64,000 bases of DNA, taken from assembly GCA_023451735.1 (NCBI GenBank), contig JAEXYH010000092.1, positions 1 to 64,000 of the forward strand, in the 5' to 3' direction. This stretch comes from Pseudomonadota bacterium (GTDB lineage Bacteria; Pseudomonadota; Alphaproteobacteria; Rhizobiales; Rhizobiaceae). The position numbers were made by a program, and so were the translations under genes. Below, piece by piece: positions 32,728-41,836 of the stretch. The notes under the pieces are model-generated. The model was not told where the DNA came from and searched no databases. It was given only the letters and a program-made list of their open reading frames with translations. The stretch's first letter is position 1. Every line of letters starts with the position of its first letter.

Positions 32728-33876
32728 ATGCCGGATGTTACGAAGAACCAGGTGCTGGCCGCGCTCGGTAAGGTTCGCAGTCCGGATCTGGAGAGCGATC
32801 TCGTGACCCGCGGCATGGTCTCAGATGTCTTCATCTCCGACGGGAAGGTCTATTTTTCGATCACCGTGCCTGCCGACAAGGCGCAGGAACTGGAGCCGTT
32901 GCGATTGGCTGCCGAAAAGGCGGTGACTTCTGTAGATGGCGTCAAGGGCGCGCTGGTGACGCTGACGGCGGACCGCAAGGCATCGAGCGCCCCGCAGCAG
33001 CCTCCGGCACCGCAGTCTCACGGCCATTCCCATCCTCCGGCTGGCGGCCCGTCCCGCGGTCCGGGCAACGTCAAGGCAGGTGTCCCCGGTGTCGGCGCGA
33101 TCGTCGCGGTGGCTTCCGGCAAGGGTGGCGTCGGCAAATCCACCACCGCCGTCAACTTCGCCCTCGGCCTGCAAGCGAATGGTCTGCGTGTCGGCATTCT
33201 CGATGCGGATATTTATGGCCCCTCTGTGCCGCGGCTCTTAAAAATTTCAGGCCGTCCCGAACAGATCGATGGCCGGCTGATCAAGCCCATGGAAAATTAC
33301 GGCCTCAAGGCCATGTCGATGGGTTTTCTCGTCGATGAGGAAACCGCGATGATCTGGCGTGGCCCGATGGTCCAGTCGGCGCTTTTGCAGATGTTGCGCG
33401 AAGTCGCCTGGGGTGACCTCGATGTTCTCGTCGTCGATATGCCGCCCGGCACCGGCGATGCGCAGCTGACCATGGCCCAGCAGGTGCCGCTCGCTGGCGC
33501 GGTGATCGTGTCCACGCCGCAGGACCTGGCGCTGATTGATGCCCGCAAGGCGGTGACGATGTTCCGCAAGGTGGAAATCCCGCTTCTCGGCATTGTCGAG
33601 AACATGAGCTATTTCCTCGCGCCCGATACCGGCAAGCGTTACGACATTTTCGGTCATGGCGGCGCGCGTGCAGAGGCCGAGCGGATCGGCGTTCCCTTCC
33701 TCGGCGAAGTGCCGCTGACTATGGACATCCGCGAGCGCTCCGATCTCGGCACGCCGATTGTGCATGCCGAACCGGATGGCGAGATCGCCAATATCTACAA
33801 GGATATTGCAGCCAAAGTCTGGGCGCAGCTTTCTCAGGGTTCGCGCCGCAAGGCGCCCTCGATCGTTTTCGAATAG
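32728..33876 (+). CDS. mrp: Mrp/ApbC-family Fe-S cluster carrier ATPase
   Basis: Mrp (ApbC) is a P-loop ATPase that carries Fe-S clusters to apo-proteins in the cytosol. The protein has 382 residues. An N-terminal MIP18/DUF59 domain (about 1-85) is followed by a His/Pro/Gly-rich linker (PQSHGHSHPPAGG). The deviant Walker A is VASGKGGVGKSTTAVNFALG (about residue 130), then ILDADIYGPSVPRLL and VVDMPPGTGDAQLT. After ENMSYF, where many homologues have CPxCG for cluster binding, this protein has LAPDTGKRYDIFGHGGA, so both cysteines are missing. I believe this is common in rhizobial Mrp. A good GGAG precedes the ATG. Confidence 0.93.
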   Translation: MPDVTKNQVLAALGKVRSPDLESDLVTRGMVSDVFISDGKVYFSITVPADKAQELEPLRLAAEKAVTSVDGVKGALVTLTADRKASSAPQQPPAPQSHGHSHPPAGGPSRGPGNVKAGVPGVGAIVAVASGKGGVGKSTTAVNFALGLQANGLRVGILDADIYGPSVPRLLKISGRPEQIDGRLIKPMENYGLKAMSMGFLVDEETAMIWRGPMVQSALLQMLREVAWGDLDVLVVDMPPGTGDAQLTMAQQVPLAGAVIVSTPQDLALIDARKAVTMFRKVEIPLLGIVENMSYFLAPDTGKRYDIFGHGGARAEAERIGVPFLGEVPLTMDIRERSDLGTPIVHAEPDGEIANIYKDIAAKVWAQLSQGSRRKAPSIVFE

Positions 33877-34224
33877 GATAAGCGGCACCGCCGCGAAATC
33901 GGATTTCCCTCTTCGCATTCCCCTTCCGGCCGGGAAGGCTTGTGGCCGATCGCCGCAAGCCTCTTGCGAACAAGGCCTTGAAGCGCCATTTTCTCTCCAT
34001 TGTCCGGGGCACCCCGCCTCTTGGTCTTGGTCGTCACCGTCTTTCCAGGCGCCTCGCTTCACAGCAGGCGGCAAGTCGCTGGTCTTTTCCGGGCAAGAAA
34101 TTGAGAGTGATCAAGGTCCGTCTCATCAAAACCTGGCCTGGACTTCGCCCGCTCCATTCCGCATGCCGTTATCCGTTTCATTGCCCGTCGTCTTTCAGAA
34201 AGGCTGACCTAAGTCAGGCACTCT
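33877..34224. other. Intergenic region between mrp and kup
   Basis: 348 bases without a supported gene. CCTTCC-GGCC-GGGAAGG near 33922 and CTTGCGAACAAG near 33962 are short palindromes. Open frames here are arginine-rich and poorly initiated. No promoter for kup can be named with confidence. Confidence 0.4.
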
Positions 34225-36126
34225 ATGGGTCATCCCGCTGAACATCATGCCGCTGAAAAGACGCGTACCCACAGCCTGTTCGCGCTGACGCTCGGCTCGG
34301 TCGGCGTCGTTTACGGCGATATCGGCACCAGTCCGCTTTATGCGTTCCGCGAGGCGCTGAAGCCGGTTGCCAATGACGGTGTGACCCATATGGAGATCAT
34401 CGGCCTGATATCGCTGATGATCTGGACGCTGACGATCATCGTCACCCTGAAATACGTTATCTTCCTCTTGAGGGCTGACAATGACGGTGAAGGCGGAACG
34501 CTCTCCCTTCTGGCGCTTCTGACCAAGTCGGCCAACGGTCAGCGCGCCATGCTGATGCTGCTCGGCCTGATCGGTGCGGCACTCTTCCTGGGCGACGCAA
34601 TGATTACGCCTGCGCTTTCGGTCATGTCGGCCGTCGAGGGGCTGAAACTGGTCACGCCGAAGCTGGACAGTGCCGTTCTACCGATCTCGGTCATCATCCT
34701 GATTGCGCTCTTCGCCATCCAGTCGAAGGGCACTGCCATGGTGTCCCGCTTCTTCGGGCCGATCACCGCACTCTGGTTCATCGTTATGGGTGCGATCGGG
34801 CTTGTGCATATCGCCGATGACCTGAGCATTCTGCGAGCATTCAATCCCTGGTACGCGATAGAATTCATGCTGCGCGAAGGCTTTGCCGGCATCGTCGTCC
34901 TTGGAGCGGTCTTTCTGACGGTAACCGGGGCCGAGGCGCTGTACGCGGATCTCGGTCATTTTGGCCGCAAGCCAATCCAGTTGGCCTGGTTTCTGCTGGT
35001 CTTTCCCGCGCTGACGCTGAACTATCTGGGGCAGGGCGCCATGGTCCTGCAGCATCCGGAAGCGATGAGCGATCCCTTCTATCTGATGTTTCCGGAATGG
35101 GCGCTGATCCCGGTCATCATACTGGCGACGGCGGCGACGATCATCGCCAGCCAGGCGGTCATTACCGGCGCCTTCTCGCTGGTGCGCCAGGCGATCCATC
35201 TCGGTTATCTGCCGCGCATGCAGATCCTCTTCACCTCGGAGACGAATACCGGCCAGATTTTTCTTCCGGGCGTCAACACGCTGCTGCTGGTCGGTGTGAT
35301 CGCGCTCGTGCTCGGCTTCGAAAGCTCGGAAGCGCTCGCCACCGCTTATGGCATCTCGGTCACCGGCGCCATGGTTGTGACGACGCTGATGGCCTTCGAA
35401 TTCGTCCGGCTGCGCTGGAACTGGCCTCAGACGGTGGCAATCGCGACGCTGGCCCCGTTGCTGGCCTTCGAACTCGTGTTTCTGGGCGCAAACCTGTTCA
35501 AGATACACGATGGCGGTTGGGTGCCGATAATGATGGCATCCATCTTCACCATTATCATGTGGACTTGGAAACGCGGCACCGCGATCCTCTTCGAAAAGAC
35601 CCGCCGCATCGATGTGCCGCTCGATACCTTCGTGCCGATGGTGGAAAAGAAGTCGGATCATGCACCGGTCTCGGTGCCCGGCATAGCAATCTTTTTGACC
35701 AGCGATCCGCAAACGGCGCCTGCTGCCCTCCTGCACAACATCAAGCACAACCACGTCCTGCACGAGAAGAACGTCATCCTGACGATCCGCACGGTCAACA
35801 AGCCGCGCGTTTCGATCGACGAGAGATATCGCGTCGAAAAGATTTCCGAGCGCTTCACCGTGATTGAACTGCGCTTCGGCTTCATGCAGTCGCACAATGT
35901 TTCCCAGTCGCTCGCCTATCTGCGCAAGACCGGCTTCAAGTTCGACATCATGTCGACCTCGTTTTATCTCGGCCGTCGCAAACTGGTGCCTGATGCGGAA
36001 TCGGGCATGCCCATGTGGCAGGACCGGCTTTATATCGCCATGGCCAACGCCGCGACCGACCCGTCCGATTATTTCCATCTGCCAGCCAACCGGGTGGTGG
36101 AACTTGGGGCGCACGTCATCATCTGA
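34225..36126 (+). CDS. kup: Kup-type low-affinity potassium transporter
   Basis: Kup proteins bring K+ into the cell with protons. This is a 633-residue inner-membrane protein with 12 transmembrane segments in residues 15-450 and a soluble C-terminal domain of about 180 residues. The start of the first helix, LTLGSVGVVYGDIGTSPLYA (about residues 20-39), is the family signature. GDAMITPALSVMSAVEG and GAEALYADLGHFGRKPIQ are also diagnostic. It is a single gene. Rhizobia often carry two or three kup copies, so the number of this one cannot be given. Confidence 0.96.
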   Translation: MGHPAEHHAAEKTRTHSLFALTLGSVGVVYGDIGTSPLYAFREALKPVANDGVTHMEIIGLISLMIWTLTIIVTLKYVIFLLRADNDGEGGTLSLLALLTKSANGQRAMLMLLGLIGAALFLGDAMITPALSVMSAVEGLKLVTPKLDSAVLPISVIILIALFAIQSKGTAMVSRFFGPITALWFIVMGAIGLVHIADDLSILRAFNPWYAIEFMLREGFAGIVVLGAVFLTVTGAEALYADLGHFGRKPIQLAWFLLVFPALTLNYLGQGAMVLQHPEAMSDPFYLMFPEWALIPVIILATAATIIASQAVITGAFSLVRQAIHLGYLPRMQILFTSETNTGQIFLPGVNTLLLVGVIALVLGFESSEALATAYGISVTGAMVVTTLMAFEFVRLRWNWPQTVAIATLAPLLAFELVFLGANLFKIHDGGWVPIMMASIFTIIMWTWKRGTAILFEKTRRIDVPLDTFVPMVEKKSDHAPVSVPGIAIFLTSDPQTAPAALLHNIKHNHVLHEKNVILTIRTVNKPRVSIDERYRVEKISERFTVIELRFGFMQSHNVSQSLAYLRKTGFKFDIMSTSFYLGRRKLVPDAESGMPMWQDRLYIAMANAATDPSDYFHLPANRVVELGAHVII

Positions 36127-36374
36127 AGCACCGCAATTCTCTGATGCGTGGTCGCTCAGCCATATCGCGGCTGCCTCCAGCGCGTGTCCTCCCCGCAACA
36201 TTCACGCCTTTGTTAAATGCGCGTGTGCTGAAGGAGCCTGTGGAACAAGGCTTTCCGGCCGCCGCGTTAACCGCTCGTCAAGGTTAATGATTCACTCTTC
36301 AAGCAATGTCGCTGCCCTGTAAGCCCCGATGTGCTTCCGGCGGGCTTCTGTTGTTATCTTGTGGAGTTGCCGTT

Positions 36375-37553
36375 TTGCGTTCGAAAAAAGTTCTGCGTAA
36401 GAGGTCCCTGCGGCGTTGGGATAGGTTGGCCTCTCCGGTTCTGTTGGGCTTTGCCGCCTGGCTCGCCTTTCCGGCAGTCCCCTCCCAGGGTGATCTCACC
36501 GATCTCTTCGCGGGCCGGAACGGCTCGTCCGAAAGCTGGCGCATGGTCATCACCCAGTCGCCGGCAGGATCGCTCCACACGGCCTCGCTCGCCTTCCCAG
36601 GCGGCTCGCAGGTGTTTGGCGGCGATGCCGGCATCGTGCTGCCGGACGGGCGCAAGGTGGCATTGGCCGACAAGGACAAGCCGGGCGAGGACACGCCCGA
36701 TGAGGACCGAATTAACCGGTCCGAAAAGAGGGGCAGGGTCGTCGCCGTGATGCCGATGCTTCCGCCCAAGGCATTTTCCGCCGGCTCCATCCTGCAGCGC
36801 TCAAGTTCGCTGACCAAACCCGTTGAGTACGAAGACGAGATGACTGCCTTCGTTAAGGTCGATAACGGCGAGCAGACCAGTCAGCAGCCGGTCGAGGTCG
36901 CTGAATTCTACTTCCGCAAGGACGAAGTGAAGGAAAAGAGCCTGCCGCCGATGATCGCCAGTCTCGTGAACAACGACAGCGCCGACATCCTCGCGACCGC
37001 CTATGCCTCTTCCACCCCGGATTTCTCCCGCCAGTCACCCTTCGATGCCATCCTGAAGAAACCGGACGCCGGGCGGTTCATCCCGCCGATCGGCCCGGAG
37101 GATCATGCCTGGGCGGCGAACCCGCTGCCTGCCGATTCGTTCTCGTCCAAGCAGCAACAATGCCTGGCTTCCGGCATCTATTTCGAGGCGCGGGGCGAAT
37201 CGGTGCGCGGCCAGGCTGCCGTTGCCCAGGTCATCCTCAACCGTGTGCGCAATCCGGCCTATCCTGATACGATCTGTGATGTCGTTTATCAGAACGAGGA
37301 TTGGCGCAACCGCTGCCAGTTTTCCTTCGCCTGCGACAACATCAAGGACCGGATTCGCTCGCAGGATCACTGGAAAGTGGCGCGTGAGGTGGCCATGGCC
37401 GTTACTGCCGGCAAGATCTGGATGCCCGAGGTCGGGTCCGCGACACATTACCACGCAACCTATGTTCGGCCGAACTGGGCGAAGACGATGAAAAAGGTCG
37501 GTCGCATCGGTCTGCACGTCTTCTATAGAACCTATGGTGGTGGTTGGAGCTGA
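36375..37553 (+). CDS. SleB-type cell wall hydrolase
   Basis: A 392-residue envelope protein that probably cleaves peptidoglycan. The Hydrolase_2 (SleB) domain fills about residues 265-390: CLASGIYFEARGESVRGQAA with the conserved catalytic Glu, VAQVILNRVRNPAYPDTICD, CQFSFACD and ATHYHATYVRPNWA. The N-terminus is basic (RKRSLRRWDR) followed by one hydrophobic segment (LASPVLLGFAAWLAFPAV), a signal anchor or signal peptide. The TTG at 36375 is preferred because GTGGAG lies 8 bases upstream; an in-frame ATG at 36306 has no ribosome binding site but cannot be excluded. The middle region is unique and hydrophilic. Confidence 0.85.
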   Translation: MRSKKVLRKRSLRRWDRLASPVLLGFAAWLAFPAVPSQGDLTDLFAGRNGSSESWRMVITQSPAGSLHTASLAFPGGSQVFGGDAGIVLPDGRKVALADKDKPGEDTPDEDRINRSEKRGRVVAVMPMLPPKAFSAGSILQRSSSLTKPVEYEDEMTAFVKVDNGEQTSQQPVEVAEFYFRKDEVKEKSLPPMIASLVNNDSADILATAYASSTPDFSRQSPFDAILKKPDAGRFIPPIGPEDHAWAANPLPADSFSSKQQQCLASGIYFEARGESVRGQAAVAQVILNRVRNPAYPDTICDVVYQNEDWRNRCQFSFACDNIKDRIRSQDHWKVAREVAMAVTAGKIWMPEVGSATHYHATYVRPNWAKTMKKVGRIGLHVFYRTYGGGWS

Positions 37554-37672
37554 TACAAGCGCGTCAACCCCTGTCGATTCCCGCATCAGTTTTATCCGCT
37601 ATCGCGTCACTTATGTAATAAGATGATGAATTCATTGGCTTTAAATCCCTTGGGGCAAGCTTGTTCAGCGCC

Positions 37673-37701
37673 TTGACTAGCAAGGCGGCGAAAACTATGT
37701 T
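37673..37701 (+). promoter_or_regulatory. Promoter of the atpIBEGF operon
   Basis: TTGACT (37673-37678) and TATGTT (37696-37701) are separated by 17 bases, close to the vegetative consensus. It lies about 90 bases upstream of atpI, with no other gene between. Confidence 0.65.
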
Positions 37702-37793
37702 GCGCGCACTTGAAAGAGGGCCGGAAGGCGCGAATTCCCTCGCTAACCGTCGTGCGGCTTTGCCGGACGGATGAGCCGGTGATGGAGGATGCG

Positions 37794-38141
37794 ATGGAAG
37801 ACCCTGATGATGGTCTGGATGAGCGCCGAAAGCGCCTTTCTGCAGCCTTGGCTGACAGAAGGGCCGAAAGCGCGGCAGAGGATCGGAAGAACGGACAGTC
37901 GGAAGCCAGCCGCAAGGGCATGGCGCTTGGATTGAAGATTTCCTCCGAATTCATTTCTGCCATCGCCGTTGGCGGCATCATAGGCTATCTGATTGATTGG
38001 GCCATCGGCTCAAAACCCTGGGGGATGATACTTTTTGTCCTCCTCGGTTTTTGTGCCGGTGTGTTAAGCGTGCTTCGCGCCGTAGGCATGGTGGCTCAGC
38101 CGCCGCACCTTGATGGTCGTGGCAATCAGGATAAAAAGTGA
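37794..38141 (+). CDS. atpI: ATP synthase accessory protein AtpI
   Basis: AtpI helps assemble the c-ring of the F0 motor. The protein has 115 residues: a charged N-terminal part (DERRKRLSAALADRRAES) and two transmembrane segments (ISSEFISAIAVGGIIGYLIDW and PWGMILFVLLGFCAGVLSVL), ending in a short tail. This is the alphaproteobacterial AtpI/AtpQ form. ATG at 37794 has GGAGGA just upstream; another ATG at 37782 is possible and would add four residues. It is first in the F0 operon. Confidence 0.9.
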   Translation: MEDPDDGLDERRKRLSAALADRRAESAAEDRKNGQSEASRKGMALGLKISSEFISAIAVGGIIGYLIDWAIGSKPWGMILFVLLGFCAGVLSVLRAVGMVAQPPHLDGRGNQDKK

Positions 38142-38202
38142 GACGAGTGCGCTCGTCTTGTTAAAACAGGCCGCATGTGCGGTGAGCGAAAGAGGGTAGA
38201 CG

Positions 38203-38955
38203 GTGGCAAACGATCCGATCCATCAGTTCCAGATCAGCAAGATCGTTCCGATCGAGATCGGTGGCGTCGACTTCTCCTTCACCAATGCTTCCTTGTTCAT
38301 GGTCGCAACGGTCGCAATCGCAGCCGGTTTTCTCTACTTCTCCACTTCGCAGCGCTCGCTGATCCCGGGCCGCGCGCAGTCGGTTGCTGAAATGTCCTAT
38401 GAATTCGTCGCGAATATGTTGCGCGAAGGGGCGGGCAGTCACGGCATGAAATTCTTCCCGTTGGTCTTCTCGCTGTTCATGTTCATCCTGACGGCGAACC
38501 TGATCGGCATGTTCCCTTATTTCTTCACGGTCACCAGCCAGATCATCGTCACATTCGCGTTGTCGATCCTGGTTGTTGGTCTCGTCGTGGTCTACGGTTT
38601 TGCCAAGCACGGCCTTCGCTTCCTGAAGCTTTTCGTGCCTTCCGGCGTCCCGGGCGTTCTGATGCCGCTCGTTGTTGCGATCGAAGTCATTTCCTTCATC
38701 GCCCGTCCGATCAGCCTCTCGGTTCGTCTTTTCGCCAACATGCTGGCCGGCCACATCACGCTCAAGGTTTTCGCAGGCTTCGTGACCTCGCTCGGCGCAC
38801 TTGGTGCGCTCGGCATCGGCACGGCCATCCTGCCCCTCATCATGACCGTCGCTCTGACCGGTCTGGAATTTCTCGTTGCATTCCTTCAGGCCTACGTCTT
38901 CGCAGTTCTGACATGCATGTACCTGAACGATGCCCTGCATCCGGACGGTCACTGA
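38203..38955 (+). CDS. atpB: F0F1 ATP synthase subunit a
   Basis: Subunit a forms the two proton half-channels next to the c-ring. The protein has 250 residues and five or six transmembrane helices. The essential Arg is in ISLSVRLFANMLAGH (about residue 173), and GLEFLVAFLQAYVFAVLTCMYL is the last helix pair. The start is GTG at 38203 with AGAGGG upstream. It is followed by atpE after 67 bases. Confidence 0.97.
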   Translation: MANDPIHQFQISKIVPIEIGGVDFSFTNASLFMVATVAIAAGFLYFSTSQRSLIPGRAQSVAEMSYEFVANMLREGAGSHGMKFFPLVFSLFMFILTANLIGMFPYFFTVTSQIIVTFALSILVVGLVVVYGFAKHGLRFLKLFVPSGVPGVLMPLVVAIEVISFIARPISLSVRLFANMLAGHITLKVFAGFVTSLGALGALGIGTAILPLIMTVALTGLEFLVAFLQAYVFAVLTCMYLNDALHPDGH

Positions 38956-39022
38956 GAAATAAAGTCATTGGTGCTTGCAGCACCAATCCGAAGCCGCAAC
39001 AAACCATTCGAAGGAGTTCAAT

Positions 39023-39250
39023 ATGGACGCGGAAGCAGCAAAGTACATCGGCGCAGGTATCGCTTGCCTCGGCATGGGTGGCGCAGGCATCGGCCTCGGC
39101 ACGATTTTCGGCAACTACCTGTCGGGCGCTCTGCGCAACCCGTCGGCTGCTGATGGCCAGTTTGGCCGCCTGATCTTCGGCTTCGCCGTTACGGAAGCTC
39201 TGGGCATCTTCTCGCTGCTCGTAGCTCTCCTTCTCCTGTTCGCTGTCTAA
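39023..39250 (+). CDS. atpE: F0F1 ATP synthase subunit c
   Basis: Subunit c forms the rotating proton ring. The protein is 75 residues with two membrane helices joined by the polar loop GALRNPSAADGQFG. The proton-binding Glu is in FAVTEALGIFSLL (about residue 59). The first helix is glycine-rich (GMGGAGIGLGTIFG). AAGGAG precedes the ATG at 39023. A TTCGGCTT context and no Na-binding Gln/Ser pattern suggest proton coupling. Confidence 0.97.
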   Translation: MDAEAAKYIGAGIACLGMGGAGIGLGTIFGNYLSGALRNPSAADGQFGRLIFGFAVTEALGIFSLLVALLLLFAV

Positions 39251-39342
39251 GACTTACAGTCTAGCGGCATAGGATAGGATCACGGCCGGCCGGAAACGGT
39301 GAGCCGTGATCCACTTTATATGGAATTCACCTGGAGGTGATG

Positions 39343-39954
39343 ATGTTCGTGACCTCGGCATACGCGCAGACCGCGCCGGCCGCATCTGAAACGCCCGCTG
39401 CGCCCGCAGGCGAGGTTCATACCGAAACCGGCGTCGCTCACGGCGGAGAGCACGAGTCTGCGGGATTCCCGCCATTCGACTCGTCGCATTTCGCATCGCA
39501 GCTGCTCTGGCTCGCCATCACCTTTGGCCTCTTCTATTTCGTTATTCAGAAGGTCATCATGCCGCGCGTTGGCGGCATCATCGAAGATCGTAAGGGCCGT
39601 ATCGCCGGCGATCTCGAGGAAGCAAGCCGCCTGAAGGCGGAAGCCGACGCTGCCGTCGAGACTTACGAAAAGGAACTGGCAGCCGCCCGTTCCAAGGCAA
39701 ACGGCATTGCCGAAGCTGCCCGCAACGACGCCAAGGCCAAGGCTGCTGCCGATCGCGCCGCGATCGAAGCCGAGCTGTCAGCCAAGCTCGCTGCAGCCGA
39801 AACCCGCATCGGCGAGATCAAGTCCAAGGCTTTTGCCGAAGTGGGCACGATTGCCGAAGAAACCGCGACCGCAATCGTCGATCAGCTGATCGGCGGCAAG
39901 GCCACCGGCGACGACATCAAGGCTGCTGTCGCAGCTGCCAAGACGGGAGCCTGA
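39343..39954 (+). CDS. atpG: F0F1 ATP synthase subunit b'
   Basis: The second type of b subunit (b'), found in alphaproteobacteria and photosynthetic bacteria, pairs with b to form the peripheral stalk. It has 203 residues. An Ala/Pro/Glu/His-rich N-terminus is followed by one membrane helix (SQLLWLAITFGLFYFVIQ, about residues 50-70). A long alanine- and glutamate-rich coiled coil then runs to about residue 185. GGAGG at 39333-39337 favours the ATG at 39343 over the GTG and ATG codons just upstream. atpF starts 3 bases after its stop. Confidence 0.93.
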   Translation: MFVTSAYAQTAPAASETPAAPAGEVHTETGVAHGGEHESAGFPPFDSSHFASQLLWLAITFGLFYFVIQKVIMPRVGGIIEDRKGRIAGDLEEASRLKAEADAAVETYEKELAAARSKANGIAEAARNDAKAKAAADRAAIEAELSAKLAAAETRIGEIKSKAFAEVGTIAEETATAIVDQLIGGKATGDDIKAAVAAAKTGA

Positions 39955-39957
39955 TCC

Positions 39958-40437
39958 ATGGACGCAACATTTTGGGCCCTTGTTGGTCTCATCCTCTTCA
40001 TCGGCCTGATGATCTACATCAAGGTGCCGGGCATGGTCGGCCGTTCGCTCGACAAGCGCGCCGATAACATCCGTGGCGAACTTGACGAGGCCAAGCGCCT
40101 GCGTGAGGAAGCCCAGGCACTGCTCGCCGAATACCAGAAGAAGCGCAAGGAGGCCGAAGCCGAAGCTGCAGCCCTGGTGGCAGCCGCCGAACGCGAAGCA
40201 GCACTCCTCACCGAGGAAGCGCGCCAGAAGACCGAAGAATTCGTCGCTCGCCGCAACGCACTGTCGGAACAGAAGATCAAGCAGGCCGAAGCCGACGCCA
40301 TCAGCGCCGTCCGCTCTGCCGCGATCGACATCGCTGTCGCCGCTGCCGGAAAGGTGATTGCTTCGAAGACCGACAAGACCACCCAGACCGCGCTCTTCAA
40401 GGACGCCGTCGCCAAGGTCCAGTCGCGCCTGAACTGA
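39958..40437 (+). CDS. atpF: F0F1 ATP synthase subunit b
   Basis: The main b subunit of the peripheral stalk. It has 159 residues: an N-terminal membrane helix (TFWALVGLILFIGLMIYIKV) and a long coiled coil rich in Ala, Glu, Lys and Arg (GELDEAKRLREEAQALLAEY onward). It closes the F0 operon, separated from b' by 3 bases. The F1 genes are not in this window, as usual for alphaproteobacteria. Confidence 0.95.
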   Translation: MDATFWALVGLILFIGLMIYIKVPGMVGRSLDKRADNIRGELDEAKRLREEAQALLAEYQKKRKEAEAEAAALVAAAEREAALLTEEARQKTEEFVARRNALSEQKIKQAEADAISAVRSAAIDIAVAAAGKVIASKTDKTTQTALFKDAVAKVQSRLN

Positions 40438-40458
40438 TTTAGATCAGAGACGAGATTC

Positions 40459-40490
40459 CAAAAAGCCGGGTGGAAACGCCCGGCTTTTTT
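40459..40490 (+). terminator. Terminator of the F0 operon
   Basis: AAAAGCCGGGTG (40461-40472), loop GAAA and CGCCCGGCTTTTTT (40477-40490) make a strong GC-rich stem with a six-T tail, 20 bases after the atpF stop. Confidence 0.95.
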
Positions 40491-41167
40491 GATGTCATGT
40501 TGCTTCTGAACGGGCCTGCATCTGCTGCTGAGTGCAGGCGGCGGACGATGGGTGAGGGAGCTGCCATATCAGCAGCCGACCCGAAGGAGCATTGACCGGC
40601 GGGCATGCTGGTCATTCCTTGTGGAGGAGAAGAGATTCAATCCTCTTTGATGCTCAGTAAACTTAATTCTTGGAAGTTCAATTTCGTAACGGTCAATCCG
40701 GATCGGACTGCCGTTTTCCTTGTTTCCGCTGATGGCATGGATCGGCGTTAGGACCAGTGCGCTGCATCAGCCCGGCCATGACGGGAAAGAGCGATTAGAG
40801 CCTGCGCGCTTCCAGGCGCCGTTTGTCGCGCTCGACGTGCTCAAAACCCTTTTCCGTCAGGCGGAACTGCCGTTTCTGGAATTCCCCACGAATAAGGATG
40901 AAACCTTGTTCCTCGGCTTCGCCCAAAGTCTTCAGGCTCGTACCTTTGGGGGGAGACTGCCAATCCAGGCCAACGGCGCTGTGCAGCAATACCATTATCT
41001 TGATAATCTTGTTTCTCCATTGCTGATGCTCAAGCGAGCACTCATAGCTTCGCGCCTACGCTCCCGCAATGATCACCAATGAACGGATCGTCGCCATGAT
41101 AGCCGGTGTAAGCATCTCTTTTCGGTAGACGCAGTGGTTGTGCGGCCTTTGCGATTGCTCCCAAGGT
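40491..41167. other. Gene-poor region between atpF and rnhB
   Basis: About 680 bases between convergent units. One possible small gene (40795-40995, minus) is listed separately. TGACCGGC-GGGCAT-GCTGGTCA near 40594-40615 is a hairpin with no T-run. No tRNA or known small RNA shape was recognised. It may be a decayed region. Confidence 0.4.
40795..40995 (-). CDS. Possible small protein, winged-helix-like end
   Basis: A 66-residue frame. Its second half, EEQGFILIRGEFQKRQFRLT followed by EKGFEHVERDKRRLEARRL, looks like the wing and last helix of a small winged-helix protein, with alternating charged residues typical of real coding sequence. The start MVLLHSAVGLDW has no clear ribosome binding site. 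An overlapping upstream frame (MSARLSISNG) ends at the ATG, so this may be the 3' part of a broken longer gene. Function unknown. Confidence 0.35.
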   Translation of the reverse strand: MVLLHSAVGLDWQSPPKGTSLKTLGEAEEQGFILIRGEFQKRQFRLTEKGFEHVERDKRRLEARRL

Positions 41168-41836
41168 TTATCCTTGAGCCGCATCATCCTTCTTCAGCGG
41201 CCGAAAGCTCATCCGGTGCAGCGGGCAGGGGCCGTCGGATATGATGGCATCCCGATGCTGTTTTGTCCCGTATCCGGCATGTTTGGCAAATCCATACGCC
41301 GGATAGACGAGGCCTGCGCGTTCCATCATCCGGTCCCGCGTCACCTTGGCGATGATCGAGGCGGCGGCGATGGAAACTGAGCGGCTGTCGCCCTTGATGA
41401 CGGCCTTGCCGGAGCAGGAAAGCCCCTTTGGCACATCACGGCCATCGACCAGCACATGTGCAGGCGCGACGGGCAGGCCGGCTACCGCGCGACGCATGGC
41501 GTCGAGGCTGGCGCGCAAAATGTTCATCCCGTCGATCAGTTTTGGTCCGGATGAGGCGATTGAGACATGAGCGGTCGCCATAATAGCCTTAAACAGAGCT
41601 TCGCGCTGCTTAAGGCTGAGTTTCTTGGAATCGTCGAGGCCGACGGGAATGTTGTCGGGATCGAGGATCACCGCGGCAGCCACTACCGGGCCGGCGAGGG
41701 GGCCGCGTCCGGCCTCGTCGGTTCCGGCAACCGGCCAGTGTCCGGCGTCGCGGGCGACAAGTTCCAGGCTGAAATCACAACAGATCGACGCATCATCGAA
41801 AAGCGTCGGAGAATCGGGCGACGTACGAACCAACAT
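41168..41836 (-). CDS. rnhB: Ribonuclease HII
   Basis: RNase HII cuts the RNA strand of RNA-DNA hybrids and removes single ribonucleotides from DNA. The protein is 222 residues from the chosen start MLVRTSPDSPTLFDD. Catalytic acids are in VAGTDEAGRGPLAGPVVAAA (Asp-Glu), LVDGRDVPKG (Asp) and AAASIIAKVTRDRMM. The C-terminus has YPAYGFAKHAGYGTKQHRDAI. A much longer open frame (to 42055) is arginine/proline-rich and not conserved in character, so it is excluded. No ccrM gene, a frequent neighbour in this order, is next to it. Confidence 0.95.
   Translation of the reverse strand: MLVRTSPDSPTLFDDASICCDFSLELVARDAGHWPVAGTDEAGRGPLAGPVVAAAVILDPDNIPVGLDDSKKLSLKQREALFKAIMATAHVSIASSGPKLIDGMNILRASLDAMRRAVAGLPVAPAHVLVDGRDVPKGLSCSGKAVIKGDSRSVSIAAASIIAKVTRDRMMERAGLVYPAYGFAKHAGYGTKQHRDAIISDGPCPLHRMSFRPLKKDDAAQG

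Noticed and set aside
36243..36270. GGAAC-N18-CGTT upstream of the SleB-type gene, resembling an EcfG promoter
   Set aside because: The spacer is 18 bases, longer than the 16-17 expected, so the match is not good enough to call.
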